This document shows, piece after piece, positions 1 to 12,700 of a stretch of DNA of 64,000 nucleotides. Both the position numbers and the translations under genes were made by a program. Source of the DNA: Haliaeetus albicilla (lineage: Eukaryota; Chordata; Aves; Accipitriformes; Accipitridae); assembly GCF_947461875.1 (NCBI RefSeq), contig NC_091499.1, positions 24,148,494 to 24,212,493 on the forward strand, read 5' to 3'. Within the stretch, counting starts at the first letter, position 1. Every line of letters begins with the position of its first letter. The notes beneath the pieces were generated by a model, which saw nothing but the letters and a program-made list of their open reading frames with translations, ran no database searches and was not told the DNA's origin.

Positions 1-3000
1 TTCAAAAATGTATTCTTTTCTGTTTTCTAATTACATGAATATGAAAAAAGAAGAAGGAAATAACTTCTAATTATATAGAACAACTTTTTTTTTAATTGAG
101 AGTGGAAGAGAAATTTATTCATGGCACTATAAAATATATGTGAAGCAATTATATCATCAGGACTTCTTTTTGTGTGTAACTTATGTGCTATGGAAATGGA
201 GCAATTATGATATCATGACTTTTTGTTCTTAATTAGAAAATTAGTCTGCTGTTTGAGTAATTACAAAGAGATTCTCCTTTATTGGATCTTTCTATAATAA
301 GTATTAGAAGCAATTATAAGTAACAGAAGGAAAAAATAGCTTATTTGCAAAATAAAAAAGGCAATAATGTTGCTTTGCTATTATAGCAGCCTGAGTTACA
401 CACCATATGAGATGCAGAAGATGCTCCTTATGTAATGGTTTCAAATTCACACTAGATTTGAAAAGCACAGAGAAAATCACTTTATGCTTTAGTTATAGAA
501 AGGCTTGATGGTTTCAGTTACACATTGGGTTCAGTTACATCATCAGCACAAAACTAGAAAGGAAATGATCTTTAGCTAATTATTCAGACCAAAGGCTAAT
601 ACCCTATTAACAGCAGACAAGGCACTAATTCAGAATGGCCTCAAACATGATGCTGGTGCCCAAGCTTTCTGAGACAGGACAATATGGCTGTAAAATAGTT
701 ACATGGGATGATGGAAGGATTTGAAAGAAGGCAATGGATTTGGCAATCGCAGGTATTGCAATTTGGGCCTGAGTCTGAGCATGAGGAAAGTGGGACCCAG
801 ATACATTCAGGGTCCTTCATGGCTCCTTGCACGTCTGGTATTGACCTGTAAGAGTTGGGCTTCAGGTTCCTGGTATTCGTCCTTCAAGCAAGAGCAAGCC
901 ATGGGTATGAGCCAACCCTGAGGTTTGTAATGTGTTCTTGGTCAATGCTTCTAGATGGTTAAACCAGAAAGAAACATAAGGGCTGCCTCTTAGTGGTGAT
1001 TTCCTAAGTCTCTTGTTCCTTATGTCAACACAGCCTCCTTCAAAATCTGTACATAAGAAATTATCAGGGTATAATATAGTACTGTAAGCTCTCCTTACTT
1101 TAGCATAATTTACAAACATAATCCAGAACAAGTCCCTATTTATGGAGAGATGCAACACTACTAAAAGTAGCAAAACTCTTGCTTTTCTGCATTGCTCCTT
1201 TATAATTTTATGGGGAAAAAAATTCAGTATATTATGGCTGATTTGCACGAAGTTTTGCATTAGTAAAGCAGTTGATCTCTGAATAAAAAAAAGGTATGCA
1301 CTTGATTTAAGCTGAATAGCTCTCACTTTAGTAATTTTTCTTGTATTTTTGGTGTCATTAATGAATATTTACAGATGTTCAGCTGAGAGTACGTAGCCTG
1401 CCGATTATAGATTCTATTTTAAGGTCCAATACTGTAAACACTTCCAAGTGGCCATCCTACTTACTAATGGGATCATTTCAAATTGATGTTTCATGGTAGT
1501 GAGAGCCATGGCCACTGCTTACATGTTTGCAATTTAAGTCCTCAAACTGAAATAGTAATAGGTCATTAGTTGCAACTGTATATTTTTTTTATTAAGTTTT
1601 TGCTATATTTCTACACCAAAACAAGAAATTAAACTCTTATATCTACCTAAGGAAAAATGTTTCTCATAGAAAATAAGCCAATTTAGAGCAGTCTTTCCGT
1701 ATCAAAATATGAAAACTTTGTTAGTGCCACATTCAACAAACTTAGCTGTTTAAACAGCTGTGTTAAATAAGAATCAGTTCCAGCTTACTGGGACTTTGCT
1801 CTCACGTTTCGTTAGGAGAAAACCACATCAGTCTTTGTTGTATCTCGTTTCATTTGCCATTTAAAAAATATTTTATTTTTGTATATTGAAACTGCTCTAT
1901 GAAAGCTTTGCATGGCGTCACTCTTCTCCTTGTCCTTATCTTGAAGCAGAATGCATTTTCATCGCTCACAGCCCGTATAGCCCTTGGGGCAGGTCTTCAG
2001 GAGTGAGTCAGAAGCTCAGCACAGGTGTGGAACATGGCTTAGTTTAACCTCTGTGCTCTCTGGCTACTGCGTTGCGGTTTGATCCCTAAAAGCACGAAAC
2101 CTCCTCTGACCTAAATGATCTTTCTTTTTGCGAGACATAATATGGCAACTACAGTTTATTCCCCGGGAGCGGAGGTCCCTGTCTGGCCTACTTCAGAGGT
2201 TCTTTGGAAGATGAGAGACTGAAAGTTCAAGGCTATCTCTATTCTGAGGGATATTTCTGTAAACTCACTGAAAAATGAGGAAACTCAGAAAAACGAGGAA
2301 ACTCATTGAAAAATGTGGGTTTGGCAGCCAAAAAAAGGGATCCTGACTTCAGATCAACCTGACTGAATAGTTTTCATCTGGAGAAGATCTCGGATAGTAG
2401 GAAGTGTGTCAATCTCCTTTAATACACCGTGCCATGGCTTAGAGCTCCCAGGAAAGACGTAGGACCCGGAGCCCCCCGTCCTCTGCCGGGGCAGTCAAAC
2501 CCACCGGACCTTGGAGGACACTGCTAATTAAGCAGCACAGGAACCCAAACCTGTAGACTGCGCTCCAGGAAGTTCCAGCCTCCGAGTCAAAAGGTGATTT
2601 TGGCCCTCCAGCTCACTGAATTGGAGGATACAGACCAAGAAGGTGGGATAGTTGTAGTCGGAAGGAGTTAGGGTACCCAGGACTCTACAGGAAGTTTCAC
2701 ATTTCAGTCAAAAGTTGGAAAGCCTACGTCAGACGCCTACTTTGAATCAGACAAGAAAGCAAATCTGAACTTAAACCTCATATATGAAAGAAGAAGGAAA
2801 AAAAAATATTTTTAACTGCCTGAGATGGTTCAGCATGAAATGCTCAGTCCTTGCAGTTGACTTTTTTTCTTTTTCTTTTTGCTTTTCTCCGTAAAGATTT
2901 TCTGACACATTGAGCAAAATAGAGTGATTGTCTCATCTAGCAGTCCAGCTATTCCCTCACAGGAGGCACGGTTGGCTTTTTTGCATTCTGCATGAACACA

Positions 3001-6000
3001 TACAGAACTAAAGCCCAGGCCTCGTACATCCCAGGTGAATGATCTGACACTGTATCAATGTATATAAGGAACATTTCCTTAGAAACTTTTTGAGTCTTAT
3101 GTTTGCTTTTTTTGCAGTACCAAAACTTTTCCTGCAGGATGAATGGAAGTTTTATGCTGAACAGAGGGAAATAGTTTTTGTTTAAGTGAGAAACACTAGA
3201 AATATTAATTCTATATTCATCTTAAACAAACTTGTCTTAAAACTGCTGACCTCTATTACATATCCTCAGCTAGAACTCAGCAAAAGTCTTACATCCACAT
3301 GGGATTTGCATATCTTTTGGTTCCAGATGAAGATGTATGTCTATTTTTTTCTGTGGAGGCTGCTATTATTTCTGCCGTCTGGTTTTATAAAGGAGCTTAA
3401 CTGTTGTTGTCCTTCTTTACACATTTATTGGTAAAAGAGGATTGCTATTACACTTACTGTTTTAAGTGATTCTCATGCCATAGCAGTACTGGATCAAAGA
3501 TATTAGGATTGGTTAGAACTATCTGAATCTTTGTGGGTTTGGTCCAAATGCAACAGGGTTTTTGTGTGCAGATCTGTCAACAAGTATTTAAGATGTTTGT
3601 ATCTTCTGAGAGACAAAATACAGTTTAAAGCACAACTCCTCTTTGAAATGAAACCCTTTATTAAAAAACACCACAGGATTCAGTGTTTTCTTTCTTTCAG
3701 TGATTCCATGGCATATATGTTCTGTTTATAAGCAATAACATTTTCTTTTCTCAACTGCCACCAATAGACTCGGTGTGTGCTCTGAGCTCTTTTCTTTTCT
3801 TGCATCACTAACAATAAAGGGTCTCCAAACAAATTAGGCCACTGCTACATCTGAATAAACCCATGGTATTCAAATTATGCCCTCAGTGAAAGCCACTCAG
3901 TCTCATTGCTGTTAATCGTTTTGAACAGGTTTTCAAGAGAAAATTTTACAAAAGCAAACAAACAAACAGAAACAGCAAGCTGTTGATGACCAAGATCTTC
4001 ACGCTTTCCCATTGCCCATTACCACGGTATTTAAGCCCAGCCCAGAATCCTAACTGCAGAGTTCCAGCAATGCTAATGTGCCCTCACAGTCCCAAACAAG
4101 ACTGAAACTGGTTTGGTTTTCACTCTTGCCTTTTTCAATATTGCATTTCTATTGCAGGGAAATACAAGGCAAACCTGGATAAGGACTTCGGGCTGAGAGC
4201 TCTTTACCTACCAAAGGACTTCACTGTCTGTGCCCTTCCAGTTTCCTAGAGAAGAGTCCTGATATGTTGGGACTGGAAAAAAAAGGAGAGGAAAGCAGAG
4301 GGATTAGAAATACCTCATCAGGTCATCCATAGCCAAAGGGTGTTCACATTTTTTACTCCTTTTTTTTTGATTACAAGGACAGTCACATAGGGGTGTTTAT
4401 ATAGATATATATCTTTATATATGTATAATGCTTACAGCTACAGTTTTTCTAGGCATCCCTGATAAAATCATTATCTTCTGTCAAAATGTGTCACAAATCC
4501 TTGTGTTTTCATTACATGCAGGCTGGCTACCTTCCATAGATACTGTGTTCAGAATAAACCCCATCCCTGTTAAAACAAGCAGGAGGAATAAATTCCTCTC
4601 ATGTCATGGCAATAGTACACAAAACTCTTGAAATAACTAAACCTCTTATCACTCGGTGAAATTTAGCCAAGTCAGTAATTCATTTTTATCGTTCCCCATC
4701 TTAGGACATGAATGCACAATTGAATATAACTGAGCTTTAGCAGCTACCATTTGATCATGTTTCCACAGCCTCGCAGACATGCTGCTGTTTATCAAAAAAT
4801 GCTAATGGCCTCACTACACCGTGCACGGAAGAGACCTGAATATAAGAACAAGCTAAATGAACCTCAGTTTGTCAGTGTCTGTTTTCAACATACTTGATCA
4901 GATGCATAACTAGTCTGAATTCCAACAACTACTCTCTTTCTTCTTCAGGGAATAAAGAGTCAGCAAACCTTGAAAAATATTTAAATTACAGAGTATTAGT
5001 GGTTAATTTTACTAAGGATTCTATATAGTATATTATCTTTAGCTCTTCTTCTATTTGTAGTTTTTAGTTCTGATAGTATCTTTATTTGTCCTTCAAGTAA
5101 CCTTCAGTGAAATAATAATAAATTCACTGTGAGTTCCTTAGCCATTTTGGTTTTGTTGCAGAAGAGGAATAGGCACAGCAGTTACATCTGAATCTGTATC
5201 AAATGTGAGTTTGGGAACGTTCCCCACGGGTCTGAGTTGAAACACAATACTATTTTTTTTCTACATGTAGTCTTTATATTGCTAAATTAATAGGTGCTTC
5301 ATCTGTGCAAACATGAGAAGGAAGTCTTTTCAGGGGTATGCAAGGCAACAATTTAGGTCAAATTTGCCTCTTGCATGTATTTACATGAATCGTATTCACT
5401 ACTGGAAGTGCAAGAAAACCACAGGTGCACATTGTATTTGGGTTTATGGGTTCACAGCAAGTTCACAGAGATGGAGTAAACCACCCGTGATAACGTATTT
5501 GAAAAGTTTCTCCACTATGAAATATCTTTAAGGCTTTCTGTGATTACCAATGGGTCAGTATTTTTTATATCATTTAAGTATCTTTGTAGACTGCAGATTT
5601 GTTTTCCACACATCCTTCAATTATAGTCTGTGAATTGCAAATAAAAAGGGGGCAAGGTTGAGACTAAGTGAATGGGACACGCTGAACTGAAGACAATGCC
5701 TCATTTTAAAGACCAACCCTCCCTCCTGAGAGTTGCAACTGCTCTGTGTCTGCTGCTCTGCACGTGGCCTTTGCTGATATTTACAGTATTTTACAGTTTT
5801 GAAGAGGGTTAAGTCTGGTTTTAAGACAGTCCGCCTCCAGTTTTAAAGGCAGGATAAAGGGCAGAAGATGCTGTTGACAAGAAACAGTGAATTATGGCAT
5901 TTCTATGGAAAACTAATTGATGGCTGCTGAGATGGCAGGGCACACACACATTTTGGTACCCAGACTACTCAGCTATGCCCAGGCAGAAATAGGCTGTGCC

Positions 6001-9000
6001 AGTGCAGGTTATTGCTAGTGCCATATCAGGTCTGCTGTCAAGTCACTGCCCAGTTCTCATCTTTCCACTAGAAATAAAGGAGCATCCCACCTCTGCTCTT
6101 ACAACAAAACATAGTTTGGGCAGCCCGTATGAAGGAGAAAAGGGATGTATATTATCCAGCGCAGGGGAGTCTTCATTTGAACAGCTAGCTGCATCAGTCC
6201 TGGCGATTCCAGCTTGTGTGCTCTTGGGTTTTAATCCACATTTTCCATATATTTTCTCTTCTCCTGGTTGAATGAGGAGATTATTCTGGGTAGGTGAGGT
6301 GTTGGTTCTGACATCAGAACGTGCTGAGACAAGAAAGCTTTATATGCCCCATGGTGGGGTCCAGAAAGAGAGGGTGGATGTTTGTTCACAGAAGATTTTG
6401 TAATCAGTAAATGCAGTCACTCAGAACTAATTGCTTCTTCATAACGATGGGGTATAAAATGGAACAACTCCAGCTTTACACAAGCCTCAGCAAAATTTGC
6501 ACTCAGATGGTATTTATTTAAAAAGTCTACTCAGGGTAAATGCTAAAAGTTCATGTTTACAAAGGGGACATGTGGAGACTGCATTTTCCATTGGCAACCT
6601 GTGTATTTAATCCTCATTCAGAGAATACGAAGAAGACCAAGTGATGTATATAATAGTTGGGATGAAGGAGTAACATAAGTGTGCAGTTTTGCATGGAAAA
6701 TACATGCAAGTTTTAAAGTTTTCAGCAGGTGTTGTTTTCATCATGCAGTCAGAATCTCCACATATTCTATATTGTGTAAACTTACCTCCTTCCTGGAGCT
6801 TGCCTTTTAATATTAATATAAACAACTTCAAAGTAACATAAACCAGAGCATAGTGTTTCTCCTGTGCGTGGCTATCCTTCCAGTTTTCCCTTGCAAGACC
6901 ACATTTTTTTCCTCACTGGGCCGTGTTATGTCAAGCTCTTTGCTACTGCTGGTTTCGAGGTAACAGGAACTGATTTCAAAGGGAGTCAGACAAAATGGCT
7001 CTGCATCTCTCCGCAGGGGACAACCATTTGACATTATGTCAGACAGCAAAGAGCTCAGGGCTGAAAACTTGGCAAGGGGCGATGAATGGAAAACACTCAA
7101 ATGAGTGGGGTATATTAGAAAGATAAAGGCTTTTCAAAAAACCACAGACCCGCATCATTTACAAAAGAACTCTGAATGAAGCCGCTTTCTGCTTTGCCTG
7201 GCCCGTCAGCAATACCATGTGGGACATGTCCCACTCCTCTGGCAGTCTGGAATGCTGAGGTGTTACATCCCTTTGCTTGCAGCGCTGAGCTGGCTCTTGC
7301 TTCAGAAAAGGGTGAGGGATGGACTGCCAGCTGGGCTCAGGAGCCAGCGGGACATGAAGTCGAGGTCCAATGTCTGTGAGGAGGAGATGGGTCACGCAGC
7401 CTCCCTCGTCTCGGGAAGAAAGTCAGCCAGAGTCAAGGTGACATGAATTATCACCACTGTTTTCTGTCCACAGCTCGCTGTGCCTTTTTACAAACATTTC
7501 ACCAACTAACCATTACGCTGAGGAAAATCCATAACCATTCACTGAGCTTTTGTCCTCTTGTTCCTTAACTCAAAATTATCTGTACGTAGCGATCAGCAGC
7601 ACTGCAGATCAGCTGGAGAAGTAGCCACAGTCATTTATTTTCCCTCTCAAAATGGCGCAGTGGAATGTATACCATGTTTAACAAAAGCAGGGGGGGTTGA
7701 CCTTGAATACAGCCTGCCTTTTTCTCTAGGACTCCAGGCACACCACAAACACCTCTGCTGTTAGCTGACATGAAGGCGATTCCCATGGCACTGGCTGGCA
7801 CAGGCAGGGCAGCAAGGTACCAGCCACAGTTGTACCAAGATCCCCTGCACAAGGGACGCATTTTAGCACCAGCAGTCTCACCAGGTTGATCTTAAATAGT
7901 ATGTCTTTTCTACAGTTCTGAAAAAAGTAGTTCTGTAAATTGACTGATGTCTTTAAGTGTCTCTACAACCATGTGTTGTGTTCTGCTAAAGCGTAGAGAA
8001 GGTGCTTCTCTCCGGTGTGGAAAATCTCTTCTTGACCAGCATTACAAAAAACTTTGAATTTTCTGCATCCTTCCACAAAAATAATTTCATACAATTAGCT
8101 AGGAAACACAGAAGTACATCTGAAGCCAGGTTTTTCCACATATTTCCATATACAATGAACATACTGATTTTATTACTCAAAGCGACTGGAAAACAAACCA
8201 ATTTATGACATGACATGAAAGTTACCATGTTTCAGTTTTTTCCCGGTTCATGCATTAGTGATCTCTATTCATTTTTATTTTATTAATTATTAATCTTATA
8301 TTAATATGTTTATAAATTATAAAATAGTTAGGCATTTCTAGATGCAATTTAAGGTTTTCTAACTGTGCATATAATTCTAGCCTGAGGACTAATTATTTCA
8401 GCAGCCTTGTGTTTAACACTAGCAGCTAGAGATCAGGCAAAATGCAAAGGTGACAAGCCACAAATTTACATGTCAGACTTTTAGAAGTCTCTCTCACTTA
8501 TTTACATATGTGTTTATAGGATACGTAGTAGTTATGCACCTTATATGTACTCAAGCCTTTCATCTTCTCAGGTAATCTGTTCGTCTGTCTAAAAGAGTTT
8601 TGAATATTGACTGTCTTTTTTTTCTTTAAAGGATTGAGATTTCTTTGGCTGGAGGAATAGTTCTGCTCATAATACAGAGAGAAAAGCAACAATTAGGTGG
8701 TTTTTCAGATTTGCACAAATGCCTAGCAAACTGTTGGTATATGTATTTTTTCAGTTCAGTGAAATAAATTAATACCTTACCTTTGAAATATTGTTATGGA
8801 TGAAGATAACATTTAGAACTCATGATATTATATTACTAAAACAATTTGCAAACATGACATTAATTACTAATTAACTGATTTCATTGCAAACTATAATCAC
8901 TAACCCATTAGTTTTCATAACAGCCATGTGACAAACAGAACACAAGGAAATACCTTAACAGAAAACAGTCATCTTGAACTTCTTTTTGAACAGTTTTCTT

Positions 9001-9773
9001 GAAAGACTAAACTGTGTCCATACAGTACTCTGTTACCTGCTCCAAGAACAACTACCCAATAAATTATCTTTAATGCAACAACTCTTCCCACAGCTGTGCA
9101 AAATAATCCTTTCCCTTTTGCCTTTTTCTGTTTATCTAAAAATCGAGTGGATGGCATTTGTAACATCTTTGGTTGCAATATCCATGGAACTTGCTTGATG
9201 TTTTAGGATTGTTTTCAGACCATTGCAAGTATTTCTGAAGCATGGATTGTAGTGAAAAAGTGAATGTAATCTTCATAGTGCTTTTTACTATGGTATATCA
9301 GTACAATTATTGCCTATTCAATGTGGCATTTCTTTACCCTGAAAAATCTTCTCATATCAAACGTAAACCTCGGTAGGTTTTAAATAAGCACACGGACTTA
9401 TGTATTATGTGCACTGACTGGAACTGTCACTTGGTATAAAGGGTAACGCTATCACAGTTGGGGCAGGGTGGTGTTACATTTCACTTCATAGGCAAACCTA
9501 GATTATCATCTGTGTAATGATTTCCTTACAGTTCATCGGTGATATGATGGGCAAATAATAGTGGTAAAGTAGTGGTTACCAGGTTACACATATGTTCTTT
9601 TGCAGACCATAATACCCAGTAAGCTGTTAAAGGCTATAAATAGTGATTTTTTTTAGTGTCTAAGGGACCCAAAAATGTTTACGCCTGAAAAAGCATCTTT
9701 TTCAGCTGTGCTGGAGAACATGTTCCATTATTTTTGCTTTTTATTTTTCAAGTTCCTATCATTGTAGAATTTT
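1..9773. other. AT-rich non-coding stretch
   Basis: I see no gene that can be supported in this stretch. All open frames are short and lack coding-like codon structure. The longest is a minus-strand frame at 862-1326; its predicted protein matches nothing I know and it has no clear splice context. Local structure includes three GCAATTAT motifs near 145, 203 and 309, a small tandem duplication at 2263-2313, and a TATA-type simple region around 4400-4430. A somewhat GC-richer patch at 2140-2700 shows no recognisable element. The stretch could be intergenic DNA or part of a large intron; nothing here decides between them. Confidence 0.6.
2263..2313. repeat. Short imperfect tandem duplication
   Basis: The block 'ctcactgaaaaatgagg aaactc' is followed by a diverged second copy, 'agaaaaacgaggaaactc', and then the start of a third, 'attgaaaaatg'. 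The core word 'gaggaaactc' occurs twice. It resembles the 'gatgaggaaactgag' word of old MIR/L2 repeats, so it may be a remnant of one, but too little is preserved to assign it. Confidence 0.4.
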
Positions 9774-9789
9774 AAAAAAAAAAAAAAAA
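9774..9789 (+). repeat. Poly(A) run (16 A)
   Basis: This is an uninterrupted run of 16 A residues. The 100 bases to its left show no poly(A) signal and no recognisable retroposed sequence, so I treat it as a simple homopolymer and not as the tail of a processed pseudogene. Confidence 0.8.
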
Positions 9790-12700
9790 GTGAATGGGGG
9801 AAATTACCTTCCCCACCTTCACCTTATGAATTTGTGATTGATGTTCTGTTCACAAAGGTTTGGAAGATTGACTCAAAGGTGCATCGCCAACAGGAACTTG
9901 ATAGCACAGAACATAACAGTAGAGTCAAGAACCAAGGATGGGAGACTCCCTTCCACTGACAAGAGACAAAGACATTTCCAGACATTAGTCTTCGGAGAAG
10001 TTTTTTTCTGCAGGTACAACATGCATAATGCATTTGTTGTGACAGAGACAGCAGCAGCCAGGAACAGAGCTTGTTGGAGGTGTAATATTAGCAGCTCCTT
10101 CTATTAGGAGCGACTGAAGCACTACCACTACAGCCAGGGAGTAACCAAATCTTACAAAAGTCCAAGCACTGCCTTCCCTCAGGCCGTAAGAGGAGCACAG
10201 CACTGAGGAGCAGTGTGTCCTGCAAACCCCTGTCCTCCTAAACCATCCCGTGCCTCAGCATTGTATCACACCTCAGCCCTGAACACCCCTATGCTAATTC
10301 TTTTTTCACTACCATGGCAGGCATGAAGCCCTCTTTTTACTCGGAAATCTCTCTGGGAGCTGGCTCTGCATCCCAGGCAGATGTGGCTTTATGGAAACAA
10401 AGGTAAAGATCATTGCTTGTTGTTGGGAAGGACAGCTCTGGTGTGCACCCTACCAGAACAAACACTGGGCAGCAGTAGAAAGTTTTCTCATCAGACATGG
10501 ACCAGACAGGTATATCTGAATTTGGAAACAAGATCAGATTATGTTTTAAAATCTCAGGATAGACTACGTCAAGACCTAAGACACTCTCCACTGCTGTTCC
10601 AGCTCCCACAGATCTGGGAAAACAGTAGGTGACTGCCAGGATCCCAGACATCAGTGACCCCAGATACTCCAGATCACAGGGGTAGGAGACAAGAGCACTC
10701 CTCACAGCTAGACTGAAAGCTCACATTCACCTGTCAGCTCAGTGTGAACTTCAGGTTTCATCAAATGGTGTGTTCCTCATTTTTAGGTTACCCCAGCTGA
10801 GAGCTTGATTCCAATTTCTAGAAATTAATTTATAGAGTGTTACACAGTGTTGATAATATAAAGGAAAAAATGAAGGTCTTCTCAGTCTCAGGCTGGACGT
10901 GAGCAATCCAGTCAGTAGTTTTGACATTAATTCCCCCCTGCCTATATTCTCTAAAATATTTTTAAAGAAAAATCTCCCTATGAGTAGCATTTTTGTGAAA
11001 ATAAAGTAATTGCTGTTCATTAAGCACTCAGATATTCAGCGGTAACATAAAAAAGAGAAGAAGAAAAGAAATCATTAATTCTGTCTCCAGAGCAGAATTT
11101 CAAAAGCACTCATAAACTCGGGCATTAGACTTGACACCATAAGAAGGGGGAAAGAGAACAACGAACGGCTCCTTATTAAGTGGGACCTGGCCACGCTGGG
11201 CAGCAGCTGAGGCAAGGGTCTTATGGAAAAGATAAACAAAAAAAATTTTGTCTGCACAAATGCGGGTGCACACAGGAGGATGCCCAAGTTTGCCCAAGAG
11301 GCAACTTTCATTCTGCTATTCCTGAACTCAACCTGTTTGACTTTGCAGTCTCTGTGGTTACTTATCTGTACAGGTGCTAAAAAGTCATCTAAATAAACTG
11401 ATAACATGGAGAAGAAACTCTATTAAATGATGGTGCAAAACTGTACGGGATAACACAACATTTGAGCTGTATTCCAGAAACTCCTAGCTACATTTACAAA
11501 ACAGGGCCTAAAGATCTGATAACGAAAATGCATTCTGAAAAACGGGATTAAAGTATTTGGTTAAATTCAATTCTAAATGATGAACAGTGTAGCTAAGTAT
11601 TCTTATAAACTCTCTGAAAAAAATGTTCTGTTAACTGTGTATTTCAGGATTTATGTATCAAACAAACATCTTTCCATCTTTCAATTCTCCTCTCAGTGTC
11701 ATCATCCCAGAGTCACCAGTCTATTGTTCATTCCAGTGCTACCAGTTACAGCTGTGTATTTAACATTATTTTCCACCCAGTCAGAGTTTTGTGATGACTG
11801 CTTATATGTTCAGGAGCGCATGTGGATGGTAAGGCTGATAAACTTTCATTGCTCTGTTGTCACAGCCTGTATTTTTATACATCAGTTAGTTTAAATTCTA
11901 ATTGCTTGCAAAATGTGTTGTCTGCAACGGGACCGGAAGAGTTTTTTGGTTTTGAAAGTTTCTTACCATTTTGCCTTATTCAGTACGACTCTTTGGCTGA
12001 GTTCACATCTCTGTTTCCAGTGGGTTTGTACCTGGAGGAGACCTTTGCAGTAATAACAAGGAGGGATTCTACTTTACAAGACAGAGGCCTCAACACAGGA
12101 TTGCCAGAATGTTTTATCCTGGATCAAATATAACAGAGCTAATTAAGCTTTGCAATGACTCTTGTTTCCATAGTTCACTAGTTACCCTTGCTACACATGC
12201 TGTGGATTTCCACTCAGTTTTAAGAGCCATCTGTTTTTCATATCTCCTGCTTAGGGCATGATCAGCTACTTTCATTTTTTCCATAGTGTAAGTGGGCTAA
12301 TATCCATGTATTCCTATCGCACTTTAAAGTTCATTTCCACCCTATAATACGTGTCTAGGTTTTCCTGTACATACTGTATTTGGCAACAATCTTCTTTTTC
12401 CCCAACATTTTTTATTTTATTTTCATTTTTATAGTGAATGTAGCTCTCGTAAAAGGTGGTGGACTGACAACTCTGGCGGATGAAAACTGGCTTATCTGTA
12501 CAAAAGACATACAAAAGGATATGGCAAAGTAATCTTCCGTTAGTGTTCCCGGTATCATGTGTTATCCTTGAACAGGAAAGAAATTCTTCAGGACTGAAGG
12601 CGAAAGTCCCTGCAATAGTTCAGCTAGCATGAATTTGTTATAGTGGTGATGGTTAAGTATAGTAAGACTTTACTGATAACCATTTATTCCATAATTTTCA

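Noticed and set aside
862..1326. 154-codon minus-strand open frame in AT-rich DNA
   Set aside because: No family resemblance, no clear splice context, and a frame this long is plausible by chance across six frames of 64 kb.
4395..4430. TATA-rich run as a promoter
   Set aside because: It is a low-complexity AT/TA repeat with no transcription-start context.
9700..9789. Poly(A) run as the tail of a processed pseudogene
   Set aside because: No poly(A) signal and no recognisable gene-like sequence upstream.
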